Assembly: GCA_907163375.1 (NCBI GenBank)
Contig: CAJQUW010001759.1
Location: 124,001 to 188,000, forward strand
DNA length: 64,000 nucleotides
Direction: 5' to 3'
Source of the DNA: Prostheceraeus crozeri
Taxonomy: Eukaryota > Platyhelminthes > Polycladida > Euryleptidae
A model generated the notes under the pieces. It did not search any database. It saw nothing but the letters and a program-made list of their open reading frames with translations, and was not told where the DNA came from. Positions 31,206 to 43,722 of this stretch are shown here, piece by piece. How positions within the stretch are numbered: the stretch's first letter is position 1; each line of letters starts with the position of its first letter. Made by a program: the position numbers and the translations under genes.

Positions 31206-32424
31206 TTCCACTTCAATTATTTTGAGACACTGTTGCACCTGTCCATAGAATTTTGTGTAATTCGTTCGATGCACGAATTCTAACACTTATCAGTATTTTA
31301 ATGTGTAAAGATCATTTAGGGATGCACTCTTGCAATATGAAAAATAACTACGGTTTATTCAAACATATGATGAGTTTTGAATGGGACCCGATAGTGTGCA
31401 TAATTTAACGAACTTAAATATCACAGTAAATGAAATGTATTCTATGAAAATATGGCTTGTGGAATAAACATATGTATAAATCATTTTGTATATATGTAAG
31501 TTGTAACATATGTATATCATCATCACTTGCAATTTTTAATCTAATAATCAAAGTGAAAATAATTTTGCTACAGATAAACTGAAATTGTGATTATGGGAAT
31601 CTGGTTATTCAACAGAAATTCCGGGGTCACTAACTAATGCAGTATTTTCAACATTTTTTGTTATTTTGCTACTAATGATAAATGCTGAGACTATTGTATC
31701 ATCAAACCACAATCGAACTTGCTTTAGCCTAAATAACGATCTATGTAAAAATCATATTAATAACAAAAACAAATCAAGTATAATTAAATTTAATGCCTAC
31801 ATGCACAATGTACATGTACATATGAAGCGAGATTTGACATCGCATAATTAATTATTGAAAGTGCTTGATTGATTAAACCTGCGCATAACTTCAATAAAAC
31901 TTAAATAATTCCGCTCAAATAGGCATTCACACACGATGAGCTTTCGTAAACATTTAAAATCTTCACTCTTTTTTCTACTCTGTGACTATTTCTCATAATA
32001 GATACGACATACAATAATTCGACTATATTCAATTTATAGATAATGTCTACAATGTAAAAATTGATGTTGATCGAATATGGTTAACCTGATTAATTTTAAG
32101 CAAATATGTGAGCAGCGTTTGCAATTGACGAGTAGAAAGTTTCCGCGCAGGGATCTAGTTTCTCTTCTACGGAGATCAGATGTTAATAAGCATGCAAGCC
32201 TAATTTTGAAAATGAAAACATTTCGAGGAATTTTCCACGGATGTTGTTATTTCACAACTGCCTGATGATTCGGCCCTGACTGACCACTTCGGAAGAAGAA
32301 AAAAGGAGACCGGTAGCTAGTAGCCTTGAACAACGATAAAGTACACTTCATGGAGCAAGTTATACCTGGATATGGTAAAATTTCAAACTGAGCCTATTAT
32401 TTGACGCCCAAAGTCGTCTTTACA
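31206..32424. other. AT-rich DNA, no recognised feature
   Basis: Several runs of ACATGTACAT-like alternation (for example near 31,805) and short chance frames only. Confidence 0.6.
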
Positions 32425-32432
32425 GTGGGGAC

Positions 32433-33116
32433 CAGTGTTGCGATTCTTGGCGTAGGGTAAAAAAAACGCGCAAGGTCGAAAAACACGCGCACATGTATTT
32501 CCTTACAAATAAGCCAAAATGGCAACTATGATCGCTAATATTTGATGAAACGAATTTTTACAAAGCTTAAATTTGCAGATCAGATGGTAAGAGCTTTGGT
32601 ATTTTTCAGGACAAGTCAAATACACACGTGCCTTAAGTGGTAGATGCATACGAGCAGTGGGCCTATAGGCTATCCATTGAGTGAGATGTTAATGAACCTA
32701 AATGATCTTTGATAGGATATACATGTGGCTGATCTAGAAACTGCATGTAATTTGAAATTTTGATATCTTGATTTTGATATTTTAGAATATTCTTTGACAC
32801 TTTCTCTTTTATACTTCGCTGCATGACATATACTATGCTTTGATTATACATTTTCTCCAACTAAACCGGTTAATTTATTAGGCCCCTCAATGAAAGAAAA
32901 GACAAGCTCAGAGAAGCTGAGAAGTGAGAATTCAACAATGAATATTTTTTTTTCATTTGGAAATAGCAACCAAAGTTTTCTATTATCAAAAATTAAAAAT
33001 AGAAGTCGAAAACTTAAAAAACGCGCAAAATGGATAAAAATGGAAAAAACACGCTTACACGCGCAAATTGTTAAAAAAACGCGCGCGCGTGTAAACACGC
33101 GCGAATCGCAACACTG
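32433..33116. mobile_element. hAT-type non-autonomous element with perfect 8-bp duplication
   Basis: The ends CAGTGTTGCGATTC (32,433) and GAATCGCAACACTG (to 33,116) are exact complements. GTGGGGAC flanks both sides (32,425-32,432 and 33,117-33,124), the 8-bp duplication expected of hAT elements. Inside each end lie clusters of ACGCGC (for example GCGCGCGCGTGTAAACACGC on the right), resembling the subterminal transposase-binding repeats of hATs. No transposase is encoded in the 684 bases. Confidence 0.9.
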
Positions 33117-33289
33117 GTGGGGACCTCTTTTTCAGATGTTATACATCATTGCCCATAATTTATTGCATGCATTGCGTGTGATGGATGAAGTTACAGTTGA
33201 CTAAGGGACATCGTCGTGACTAAAAAAAGAATAGTCGTGGGTAGAATTCGGTGTCTATGCACGAGAGTTGATTTAAAAAGCTGTCAATT

Positions 33290-33720
33290 ACCAACGCCGA
33301 CACAGCTCCAGATCGATCGGAATGGCTTCGGCGATCCCTTTCTAATTTTTGTAGTTTGGAACTAAGTTTCTCCATGTATTTCTCGGCTTTCTTTAATTCT
33401 TTATCAACAGCTATTATATCCGCCTTGATACTGGAAGGATTTCTCCGCTTATACGCTTGTAATTTTCGACTAAGTTAGGTTGATTTCAGCGATACAATAG
33501 CTTTCAGTTATTCTTTTCCTTTGACACTGCTTTATACTTGCTACTTGCCTCAGAGTCAGACAAGAGCTTTAATAAGTCAGTAGGTGGTTCGTAAATTCCG
33601 AATGTATCTAGATTGAAAAGACCACAAACAAAACGTCTACTATCGCAGGCTTCCAGATTGACATTTGACTGGAACTTCGACTGAATACTGAGTATGCTTT
33701 ACTTCACTGAAGCCTCTACC
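33290..33720 (-). pseudogene. Coiled-coil-like coding remnant, unknown
   Basis: The minus strand reads VNLEACDSRRFVCGLFNLDT then, after a break, SIKADIIAVDKELKKAEKYM and EKLSSKLQKLERDRR, a plausible coiled coil. No family was recognised. Scattered minus-strand frames continue at 34,271-34,567 and 35,140-35,364 and may be parts of the same decayed gene. Confidence 0.3.
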
Positions 33721-34270
33721 GACCAACATATTGTGTGGCAAGATAGGCAAAACACTTTTACAAACGAGAGGCAGTAATGGGTACGCGCGCAAATATCCTG
33801 TTTTTCAAACAAATTTGCCAGATTCAAATCCTTGATGTCACTCCTTGAATCACTCATCAGCTTGAGTTTTTATTCGAAGTGAACTGAACTCATCTTGAGC
33901 GGAAGAATGAGAACAACCGACAGACTCACACAGTAAAGCAACCTGCTCAGACTTTCGCTTGAAAAGTCTTCGATTTTACGAGGAGAACATGGCAATAATG
34001 CACATATCCGATGACAGAAAGAAAGAAAAGCGATTCAATAATAGTAGCAACTGATCTTAGTTGTATTTGTCCCCTTCGCTTTTGATGTCACGTAAGTGGT
34101 CTAATGCAGCGATTACGGGCTGATTGCTCTTCGAGTATTGAAGATTCGAGCACTGTGTTGTGGAACTGAGGTTTAGAGAAATCCGTGGCTCTGTTCGGAT
34201 GGTAGGCTTAATCAACAACTTATAATAAGGAGCGAGGAGAAGGTTCCAGGGAGTAACTTCGCTATGAGTT

Positions 34271-34567
34271 TCAACGAAGTTTGAAGGGAAGCTTAGATCG
34301 TAAGATCTCGCTGCATGGACTTTGCAAAATCAAAGATTGGGAGACACTGTGAATCAGAAACTGGTCTACGTGGAAGAGAAAGATGTCTGATTCAACGCAT
34401 TTGATGAGCTCCTGGTCATTTGACATGGAAATGATCTGTCTGATGACGGGAAGCTGACTACAAAACTCTTCAAGTAATTCAAAAAGTGACAAACTTCGAG
34501 TGGGGAAACAGTTTTTCATTCTTCTCAGTTCCAAAAATTTTTCACATTGATGAAGAATTGATTTCAC
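34271..34567 (-). pseudogene. Unknown open frame, possible gene remnant
   Basis: 98 codons from MKSILHQCEKFLELRRMKNC, leucine-rich and helical by composition, with no recognised domain. It has the same orientation as the frames at 33,290-33,720 and 35,140-35,364. It may equally be chance. Confidence 0.2.
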
Positions 34568-35139
34568 CTTTGATTTGCAATGATGTGATAATTTTTCATT
34601 CTATGAGCCCAAAAATAACCCGAATCACGACAAATCTATGCACTCAAAATATTACTTTGCCACCACCAACACAGCTAAGATCACGTTGTTCCTGAAAGCA
34701 AAATGCACTTTTGAGCCAAATCATGCTGACTTCAATAACTTATTTCACTCGTAAATAGTATATTTATGTCATCACTTCTTCAAAATCTAAGAATCGCAAT
34801 TACGTCTTAAAAATATATTATGATTGAATTAACTGTATCTGAACAACTGATTGATTTGTCTAAATGGTGTATTCATCATTTTTCATGAAAAGAAAATCTT
34901 ACACACAGGATAAAGGTTATTTAAAAAGATGTCTCCAAAAAAGAGACCTGTGGAAAAAAGGAGACCGAAATGAGATCAAAAGAGACTGGTCTCTAAAGAG
35001 AGATCAAGTGGTGAGTCTGCTTCGGCCTCAACTTTATTCATGTGCCAGACAAATGTTAAGTGAAAACATTGATCCTGCAGATAGGCGGTGAGAATCCATC
35101 AATTGGAAGACCCTGTTGCACATAAGAGACAAATGAAAT

Positions 35140-35364
35140 TCACGGACTTTCGATAGAAAATGTCACATTCATAACGCCCTCATCATAAAAAACTTTTTCG
35201 ATGGTGAGTTCAGACTCACAGAATGGCCTTGTTAAATTAGCATTCCTGAATGGTTTGATTGCAACCAACAAGCAACTGAGTTGTTGATCAAAGCAAGCCT
35301 CTTTCAAAAGCAAAACGTTTTCATATGCATTCAAAAAATAGTTCATGACACCAAATTTCTCCAT
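35140..35364 (-). pseudogene. Unknown open frame, possible gene remnant
   Basis: 74 codons, MEKFGVMNYFLNAYENVLLL onward. No domain is recognised. It is listed because it lines up in strand with two neighbouring frames over 33.3-35.4 kb, which are otherwise without features. Confidence 0.2.
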
Positions 35365-37549
35365 TGAAATATTTCAGGAGAGCCTACAAATGAGAGCGTA
35401 GAATATCGGCAAGGAGATCACTCATCGACGAATATGAAATATGAATGACAGGAGTAGAAACTTGAAAAAACCCTTTGAATGGACTAAATGGTAAGACGGT
35501 GCAGCTGATAAATTACAAATTTATAAAGTGAAAGTATCAGATTGTTGGTAAGGAGCCATCGTCTCATTGAGGTTGTTGAGAATGTTAAAAAATAGCGATT
35601 CATCGAAAAAATACGTTCATTGAATGCCGCACAATTTTTTGGCCAAAGCCATCGTGCCAATTCAGTTCTGCCAAAACTTTACTTCACTTTCGGTTTCGAC
35701 TTGGCCCGCTAATCAAGAAAGTATCAAAGGATGATTACAAACGAACTATGTATTTTCATGAATTCTTTGAAAACAGTGAAGCGTTTGCTTCGACGAAGAA
35801 GCGTTGCTTCTTCTTTAGAAGAAAAGCCGCCTGAAAGCAATTGCTACATTCAAGTAAATTAAAGAACGTCTGATTGATGCAGAAAAATGAATGGACTCAA
35901 GAAAAATAGAATCAGACATGGACACAAGAAAAACTGAATCAATTAGTTTTACCAGGGCTAAAGTGGAAAGTAGGAAAAAGTAGGAAGGAGTCCTGGATAA
36001 AGCCAGAGTCAGGTCGAAAACCATTGAGATCGAGTTCGAGTCCGCAGCCCTGGTTTTTGCTGATGAATGTTGTTTACCTCCACATCCACGAGAGGGACTG
36101 CGCTCAGAGGGGCTCTGGTCATTTACGGTGAGGGAAGGAGACTACCCAGCCGATTCGAATTTAAAAAATCGAAAAAACGAATCCTGAACTAATGAAAGCG
36201 AAAAAAAGCGAACCCATAATTTTTACATCAAGCAATGTAGAATAGCATTGTAGCGACATAAAATGATAATAGCGTTATAACGACATACATATTACGAGTA
36301 TAATGACCAAACCATGTACTACCACAAATACTAAGAACCTGTGTAGATAGCGAATATTACTTGTTGGTACAAAAATGATACCTTGACGGAGTACCTCCTG
36401 TGAGGTATTTTTCTTGCTTCTTGTTAAACAATTCGCAAGTGCACCAGACCATGTTTATGAATAAACTAGCTTTTGCATTCTATTAATGACCAGACATATA
36501 ACCAGCAATCGATTTAGATTGCTTCAATTTTAGACAAACAATGTAGATTCCAAGATTGTTTCATAGGATAGTTGGAAAATAGTGCTGAAAAAATCAACAA
36601 AAATACTGTTGAAAAATTCAGCAAAATGAAGATAATTTTATAATTTCTAATTTGGCTGAGGAAATTTCTCGAGCTGCCACGCTTCCAACTGATAAATTAG
36701 CCGAAAACTTTGACCTTCTTTATCTGAATATTCCAAAGCATATTAATATTTTCAAGTATTTACTAGATAGGGGTCTGTCAACTAAAGTCAAGCGAAGTGG
36801 ATCATATCACGAAAGTAGAATCCTTAATTAGGTTTTTTATTACAGTGATACAATGTACACAAAAGGTTTCATCTGATAATCACTGTAGTTTTCTTCACTA
36901 CTTGCAATCTTGATACATTATGCTAATAATATTGCTTGCCATGATACATTTTTGTAAAGGAAGATATTGCTCATAATTAAGCTGTATTATTGAAGTAAAA
37001 TTGATCTTATATATAATGGACATCGTTGCAAACGTTAATTTAGATGTATAAGTGTCAACTTGCATATTTACGATCAATAAAATTGACATTGCTCAATTAT
37101 GTAGCCCTATAGTCATTAGATGACAAATATTTCTAAAAAGGAATTTTCCGACAATGGACGGCTGGCTGCCGAAGAGAGAAATTTATTAAGTCCATGATTT
37201 ACACTCGAGTGGGTTATTTACAAACCCTTTCCGTCAAGCTTTTACCTATAAGTGGGCCTATTCCAGAGATCAAAACTGCCTCATATCAGACATATATTAG
37301 TACTTTTTCAATCAAAACTTTCCACTGTAAATATCTAAATCAATAATATCTGATCATCACATAATAATAGTAAATATCTAAATCGTCATATTGATATTCT
37401 AAATCTAAAATAATGAAAAGCGACGATAAATGACAATATTGGATAAATCTATAAAAATATTCCATAAAAACAATCACTATATACAGCTTACTTCAAAGGG
37501 CAATTATCAAGATCATGCTCCATGCACGTCTACTGAAATATGCAAAGTA
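35365..37549. other. AT-rich DNA, no recognised feature
   Basis: Contains short patches of AGCGAAAA-type words near 36,150-36,215 and weakly purine-rich coding-like sequence near 35,815-36,024. Nothing assignable. Confidence 0.5.
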
Positions 37550-37561
37550 AGTCCAAGCTTT

Positions 37562-37728
37562 GAATTGAATTGGAAATAGTCGATATTGAAAGATGTGGAT
37601 TTTATTTTCGTCTCCGTTATTTTGTAATAAATAACGAAAACGAAAATAAAATCAATATCTTTCAATATTGGCTCTTTTCAATTCAATTCAAGAGATGACA
37701 AATAGCCAAGACAATTTATCTAAAAAAT
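37562..37728. mobile_element. Second fold-back element, 12-bp target duplication
   Basis: AGTCCAAGCTTT occurs at 37,550-37,561 and again at 37,729-37,740. Between them is a near-palindrome (arms about 37,562-37,622 and 37,629-37,690, GAATTGAATT at the outer tips) plus about 38 unique bases. Read in reverse, the unique part contains TTGGCTATTTGTCAT and the following arm AAAAGAGCCAAT, closely like TTGGCTAGTCAT and GAAAGAGCCAGG of the fold-back at 5,375-5,651. No coding potential. Confidence 0.75.
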
Positions 37729-37740
37729 AGTCCAAGCTTT

Positions 37741-39345
37741 ACGATGCAAGGTTCTCATTGTTTTGGATTGCTGACACCACTTTCTCTCGTTGAATTCTAT
37801 GTGGGCATTCCTATTTACTGACGCATTTGAAAGAAGTCACGAGCTGTTGAAGCACACGAGATGCGATACCTTATAGCTCAGCACACAGAAGCTATAAAAA
37901 TACATGTATATAGCGGGTGAAGTTTGACGTAATAAGAATGACTGCAATAATGTAAACGGTAGTCAAATGATTTACAAAATAGTGCATTACTGGTACATCT
38001 ACTGAATCCACCGTATAATTCAGAAAGTTTCAAGTGGTGATATGAAAATAGGCTACACATATATCATCATATCAGTAACATATTAATGTCTTTATTAGTA
38101 GATGCTGAATGATTATTTTACACATCAACTTTTTGCCTAGTTACAAATACTTCATGAAAATCACAGTGAAAGTGACAGTGTAATAAAAACTTCAGCGGAA
38201 AATTTTCAATTGTGTATATTATCATCTCAATTTCTTTAACCTATTTATCAACATTATGCAATACACCTCACTCATCCGCATAAGCTTAACAGTTTGTTTC
38301 AATAATCCAACATCAATCTTCTAAGACAACTCGGTAGTGGGCATCCCGTGAGTCTCAAGCAAGCCGGCATGGATTGATGTCTCCAATTCCTTGACCGATA
38401 AATACGATGACATTCATTTGTAGCATGTAACCCGCTTGTACTTTCAACATGCATCAATTCAAACCCGTGTTAAGGCTATAAAGGCTATAGCACCATGGCC
38501 TCAATGTTATTGTAAAAAAATGTTCATGTACCGGAATGCACTGCGACCTGGCTTTGACTTCAGGAATTGCTACTGTATCACTTTTTTGCTAATAAGGGGT
38601 ACATTTTCCAATTCATACATGATATCAATTATTACATAAGCAATTGTCAACACAAGGATAATAGCATGATCAAAGTAAAGGCCAACATGGCAAAGTCACG
38701 CTGTCAACATGCAAAAAAGCTTGTACTACGAAACACTTTTTTCTTGCTCTACCCAAAAAAGCGAAAAATAAACGAGTGCTACTCGATAAAAGCGAAAATT
38801 CAGGCATAGTCTCGAAAAAGAGAATAATAGCGAAAAAGCGAATGTCTGGGTGGTCTGGGGAAGCAGTCCACTTTGATGGAGTGCGTCAACTTGTGTGATG
38901 CAACGGAAATGTCGATTATCGGGAGTTCCAGAGGATGCCTGATGTTGCATTCCCCGCCTGATGACCAGTCGACACATTTTGAAATAACATGGTACCCCAT
39001 GTCACACATCTGCTTTGACTTGACATTACGTGGAAATGAAAGTCGAAGGACGATTAACAGACAGGCTAGCACAAAACGGTAATCATAACTTAATTGAGCA
39101 CGTCTGAGATGATTGAAAATATATGCAAAACAATTCAATTCAACGACCCTTGATGACAACCATTTGGACAGCGGCTGAGCAGCAATATCGGACGAAGCAA
39201 TCAGGTGTCTGTGACTATGTATGAAGCTTAAGGTGGAAACACCAGATGCTGACTTTCTTTGTTAATGAGCTTTCCACTTCGTATTGAAATTATGATTTTT
39301 GTAAGCATTACATTTATTCCTAGAATCTGATGTTTAGAATCTGTT
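37741..39345. other. AT-rich DNA, no recognised feature
   Basis: Overlapping short frames occur at 38,436-39,159 on both strands, none with a domain. Words AAAAGCGAAAA recur near 38,755-38,840 as near 36,150. Confidence 0.5.
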
Positions 39346-39436
39346 CTTAATAGACGTCATGAACAAGTTTAATGAGTTGCCACAGCTAATCGTCTTAATA
39401 GACGTCATGAACAAATTTAATGAGTTGCCACAACTA
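39346..39436 (+). repeat. 48-bp tandem duplication
   Basis: CTTAATAGACGTCATGAACA...AATGAGTTGCCACA occurs twice, 48 bases apart (39,346 and 39,394), with two or three differences. It lies just upstream of the hammerhead-like motif. Confidence 0.85.
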
Positions 39437-39474
39437 TGCCTAATCAGTATTTAAGGATCCTTCCACATTTGTAC

Positions 39475-39515
39475 GCCACCCTTGAGACTGTCTTCGGACG
39501 AAACGCGTCGGGTGC
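39475..39515 (+). ncRNA. Decayed hammerhead ribozyme-like motif
   Basis: GTCTTCGGAC (stem II with a UUCG-type loop) is followed by GAAA and ACGCGTC. CACCC before and GGGTG after can pair as stem I. This is the arrangement of the small hammerheads found in Penelope-like terminal repeats (stem I, CUGAUGA, stem II, GAAA, minimal stem III, UC). The CUGAUGA core is replaced by TTGAGAC, so it should not cleave. It may mark an old Penelope-like end. Confidence 0.4.
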
Positions 39516-40497
39516 TTCTTTTTAACTTCTGTAACTTATTGGAATAAAAAGTCGTAAATAGAAGGGAGTGACTTCTATATTTTCAATCATTTGGAAATTA
39601 CTTATATTGGTTATTTCAATGAAGATTCGAAGAAATTCAATAGAAAAGGTGGGCTCATTTAACTTTAATGGCAAAATATCAAAATGACATTCCCAGGCTC
39701 GGCCGCCATCCTGTCATTAAATACGTGAAAGCATTTAATGAGTGAGCTCGACAGACAATAACTTCGGACAACTTCTCTGCTTAGCAAAATAAGTCCAGAC
39801 GAACCGGAACATCTGCAGCCCTGTAGCTTGCAGGAATGAAAATGACATTCAACGTATTCAACGTAACAAAGTGCGTCAAGGTAACAAAATTCAAAAAACA
39901 AGCTAACGACTGGTTAATTTTTATGTGCTAAATATGACATGGCTAAAAGAAAATCATTATATCCTAAAATGTCTAAAAATTTAAAAATGCTTACTAGAAG
40001 GACAAGCAACGGTTCTCCTCTCCTCTTGTGGAATGAATTGGTGAGTAAGTCGCTCTTTTCAAAATTATGTTTATCACTTATATATTGAAAAGATTCTATT
40101 TAACGGTCTGCCCATTCAGATGATAAAGGACAGGTCTGTTTCCAATCAAAATATCAGATCTAGCTAGCACAGCGGGATTACGCTATCTAAAATCTACCAA
40201 GTGTGTGAGAGAAAAATCATTAAGTTCATCATGAGAGAAGAAAAAGAATAGAAATAAATCATGAGTGATTCATGATTAGCAGTATGGATGTAGGGTACAT
40301 GTTACAGGACTCTATCTTAGCTTCTTGTTTGGAAGTTTACATATCATCGCCATTCGCCAAAAACAATGCATTATCCGACATTTAGTCTGTAGTGTGTCGT
40401 ATTTGAGGAATTTCTCATAGTTAAGCTATATTTGAGGAATTTTTGAGGATTTGAGGAGTAATAAACAAATTTGAGGAATTTGAGGAGTAATCACAGG
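39516..40497. other. AT-rich DNA with a short TTTGAGGAAT repeat
   Basis: Near 40,400-40,495 the words TTTGAGGAAT and TTGAGGAGTAAT recur several times. Otherwise only chance frames. Confidence 0.5.
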
Positions 40498-40935
40498 CCT
40501 GCTACTATCACATCCTTAACCAGCTCCTTCCGTCTGCATGCATGTCCGAAGAATACCAGCTTCCTTCTTTTCACCATCTTCAAAACTTGAAGCTGCGTAC
40601 CCATCTTTTCCAACACACTGACGTTGGTCCGTCAGCCCGCCAACTGATCTTAAGCATTCTTCTATAGACCCACATTTTGGCTGCACGAATGGCTTTGACG
40701 TCGGCCAGTTTCGAAGTCCACGCCTTTGATCCAAGCATCAACAAGGGCCACACCAACGCTTGTACCACACGTAGCTTTGTAACTTTCTTTATCCCACTGT
40801 CCTTCCAGATAATCGCAAGTTCAATTGTCCGTTTCTTAGCCATTGCAACTCTCACTCGCATATCCTTACTACAGTCACCACATGGTTTTGAAAGGAGTGT
40901 CCCCGTTGGTGGACACCATGTAACCAACCTCACAT
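40498..40935 (-). pseudogene. LINE reverse transcriptase, thumb and C-terminal fragment
   Basis: The minus strand reads GDCSKDMRVRVAMAKKRTIE, then LRVVQALVWPLLMLGSKAWT and KMWVYRRMLKISWRADG, typical of the region after the RT catalytic core in jockey/CR1-type LINEs (GCETW...E-x-W-x-R-R-x-L-x-I-x-W). After a frame change it continues LKMVKRRKLVFFGHACRRKE, the usual R-x-L-x-x-x-GHxxR tail. Frameshifts are present. The 5' neighbour segment lies on the other strand (40,985-41,500). Confidence 0.75.
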
Positions 40936-40984
40936 ACGTATGCTGACGACATTGATCATAGCGGGCAGTATGAGGGAACTGTAG

Positions 40985-41500
40985 GAATTGGTGGACAGAG
41001 TAAGAATTGAAAGCGAAAGAACCGGTTTGATCCTTAATGCAAAGAAAACGAATACAATGAAAACTCAAAGAAGGGATGCGAATGAAAATGTTAGTGATAT
41101 AGTCATCAAAGACAAAAATAGTATCAATCACATAGTCATCATATATGATAGTCAAAAATCATGTAGTCAACCTGATGAAAATGTTGTACAGGTCACTTAT
41201 CTTGGTGTTATTTTCACAGTCACTTATGGCAACAGAAAGAAAACTGGCACTCATTGGACATGTCCTGTGCAGCACGAACTATGATAAAACTCTACTTAGT
41301 AGAGTGGTGCATGGAACAATGGGAAGTTGGTGACCGAAAACCCGCTACTGTGATGAACTGAATAACCTGTGCGGCATGTTTATATTGGCGGCTAGGCAAG
41401 TAGCTCAAGATAGGAGCCGATCGAAAACCATAGTGCGGAGGGCCACAGCTGGTCGCGACAGACCAATCCATCAATTGAGATGTTGGATGAACGATTTGCT
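40985..41500 (+). pseudogene. LINE fragment in opposite orientation
   Basis: The plus strand reads VDRVRIESERTGLILNAKKT and later VTYLGVIFT (the RT palm segment normally just upstream of the GDCSKD block found on the minus strand at 40,870). After a frame change comes RKLALIGHVLCSTNYDKTLL, the C-terminal tail, with PKTRYCDELNNLC and TAGRDRPIHQLR further on. The sequence between palm and tail is missing here. Confidence 0.65.
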
Positions 41501-41899
41501 TTGATCAGTTATCGCATGAATTTTTTGGCCAAATTTAGGACAAATTTGACAAAATTGTGATGTTATCAGAAATACTACCAGTCACGCAAAACTAGAATCG
41601 TAGCCATTATAGTTTTGGAGCAATATCAAAAAGTGACTAGGGAAGATCCCGGATCCCCCTGGGTAAAAGAGGGTTAAGCCATATTATGTGCTGAGAATAG
41701 AAGCAATAAATCAAATCAAGTTCGATTTCTAAAAAGCTTCTATCTTCATTCAATTGATCAAATAGTAGAACCAATGCCATTGGTACAAGATGACAAGACG
41801 TTGCGGCTTAAAAGTAGATGAGAATCATCAAAAAATCAATTTACGCAGGGGTTCCACTTTTTACCCCATTTACGCAGGCGTAGGACCACTGCACCATAC

Positions 41900-42300
41900 T
41901 CTTCGATGTCAACTTCCCTCATCACCTGTGTATAGCGTGAACAATCTTAACGATATAATGCATCCTTGGCGAACACCCCTTTCAAATGCAAATTGTCTTG
42001 AAAACGGATCCGTGGTCTGTGTAGATCCTGAATCTGATGTGGTCCTTGAAGTGCGACTGTGTAGTGGAGGACCCCATATCTGTCATGACTTGAAATAACT
42101 GTATGTGGCTAGGAGTATCAAACACCTTGCTGTAATCAATGAATAGAAAACAGGCTTTTTGATCAACAACTGTTTGTCTTTCAATCATTATTTGGATTGT
42201 CACTAGATGATCAGGGCAATCTCTGACTTTCCTGCAAGCTGCCTGTTCATCTCCAGCCTCTTCCTCTAACTTCTTTATCATTCGCTTCAGCGAACTTTGC
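41900..42300 (-). pseudogene. LINE reverse transcriptase, fingers and palm fragment
   Basis: The minus strand reads DEQAACRKVRDCPDHLVTIQ then ACFLFIDYSKVFDTPSHIQL, the FIDYSKAFD catalytic box (first Asp) of LINE RTs, and in another frame GVRQGCIISLRLFTLY, the QGC...LSP-like block. It is the same LINE type as the two neighbouring fragments, and in the same orientation as 40,498-40,935. Confidence 0.75.
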
Positions 42301-43714
42301 AGGCTGGTACCTATAGCTTATCATTGCAAAACATGTTAAAAGCTTTAGTACATATGGCTGTGAATTTAGTAGCATTATGAATATCAATTCGAATTCCATA
42401 TCTATAGATCCTTTATCAGCTACTCAAAAAGCAGCAGAAGCAATATTTGAGATGTTAGATGGAGACTATCCTGTTCATAAACTTGCCGATATATGATAAT
42501 TACGAAATGCTTTTTGCTACAAACTGGACTATTAGTATAACCATTAACATCTATGACCAGCATGCTCTTTTCGAGACAAAGGGTTTCAGATACTCAAAGT
42601 GCTTAACTGGCATAAATGAAGAGAAAGTCAAAATAAGACGTGTGCAGCACAGTCGCTTGGCAAGCTGTAACTTGTTCGATGCATCAGAAATTCAAATTTG
42701 CTATATCAGCTAAACTACAATTTTGTGGTTCTTAAATTACCATATTGTAAAGGGTCAACATAAAGTGACCCAATTAATGGTTTGCAACCAATTTTGGGGA
42801 GAGTGACTTGCGGCGCCGAAATTCGATGCAAATTTTGCATGTTTTGGGAGAATCCCTATCAATGCATGTATGTAATGTAGCTACTTGTTTAATAAGTAGA
42901 ATGAAAATTTTGACAATGTTCTATAAATTAACGGGAAATAAACGAGATTACTAAGTTATCAAGCGTTCATGCTTGAAAGGGACAAGATAGGCCAACTAAA
43001 ATTGCGAAATTCTTGGTAGCAGTGCATCTATTATAACCGAGATTGTATATAAAGTAGTGTAGATGTTCATGTCTGTTGTTCATTTAATTATCTTAAACAG
43101 GATATTTTTGCATAATGTATGTTGAAGTTGGAAACTGTTTGACGCAGAGATGACAAATAATGCAATAATTCTTGTAAGCAATTCATATCCTAATCCCATT
43201 GACTTCATCAATTCGCTAATAACACTTCCGTATAATAAATTAAACATCTTGAAATATATAAAGCGACGAAGAAAGCATATTAAGCATATAAAGCGCGAAG
43301 TAAGATGAATGGAAGGTTACCAAGGATTTTGACGCTTTCGTTTATAGGTATATATAACAACTATAAAATTTACGACTCAAACTTGTTAAATTATTTAGGA
43401 AATTTGAGCATAATGAAATAATATTCAGCACTTATAAAGCATGATAGTGCTTTTGTCTGAAAGATGAAATAAGCATGCTGATGCGATCATAAGTTTTGAA
43501 TGATATTGGATGTCGGTTATCGGAGAAACTGATCAAGGCGCAAATCAGGTTTGAACTCTGGCAGCTCCTTCGTCTTAGATGTAGCCTACACATTTTAAAG
43601 TAATATTCTTTGCTTGGTCGGCTTCTTCTGTCATTAATTGGTAATCTACCAATTGCTTGAAGAGCATCAGATAAGAGCACTTTCTTTCATCTTCGTCAGA
43701 AGCCATCAATAATG
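42301..43714. other. AT-rich DNA, no recognised feature
   Basis: An 84-codon plus-strand frame (42,459-42,713) and minus-strand frames at 43,432-43,802 have no recognised domain. Confidence 0.5.
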
Positions 43715-43722
43715 GTTGAAGG

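Noticed and set aside
35952-36053. A roughly 100-bp element with CCAGGGCT...AGCCCTGG ends
   Set aside because: Eight-base complementarity without a target duplication or a second copy is too weak.
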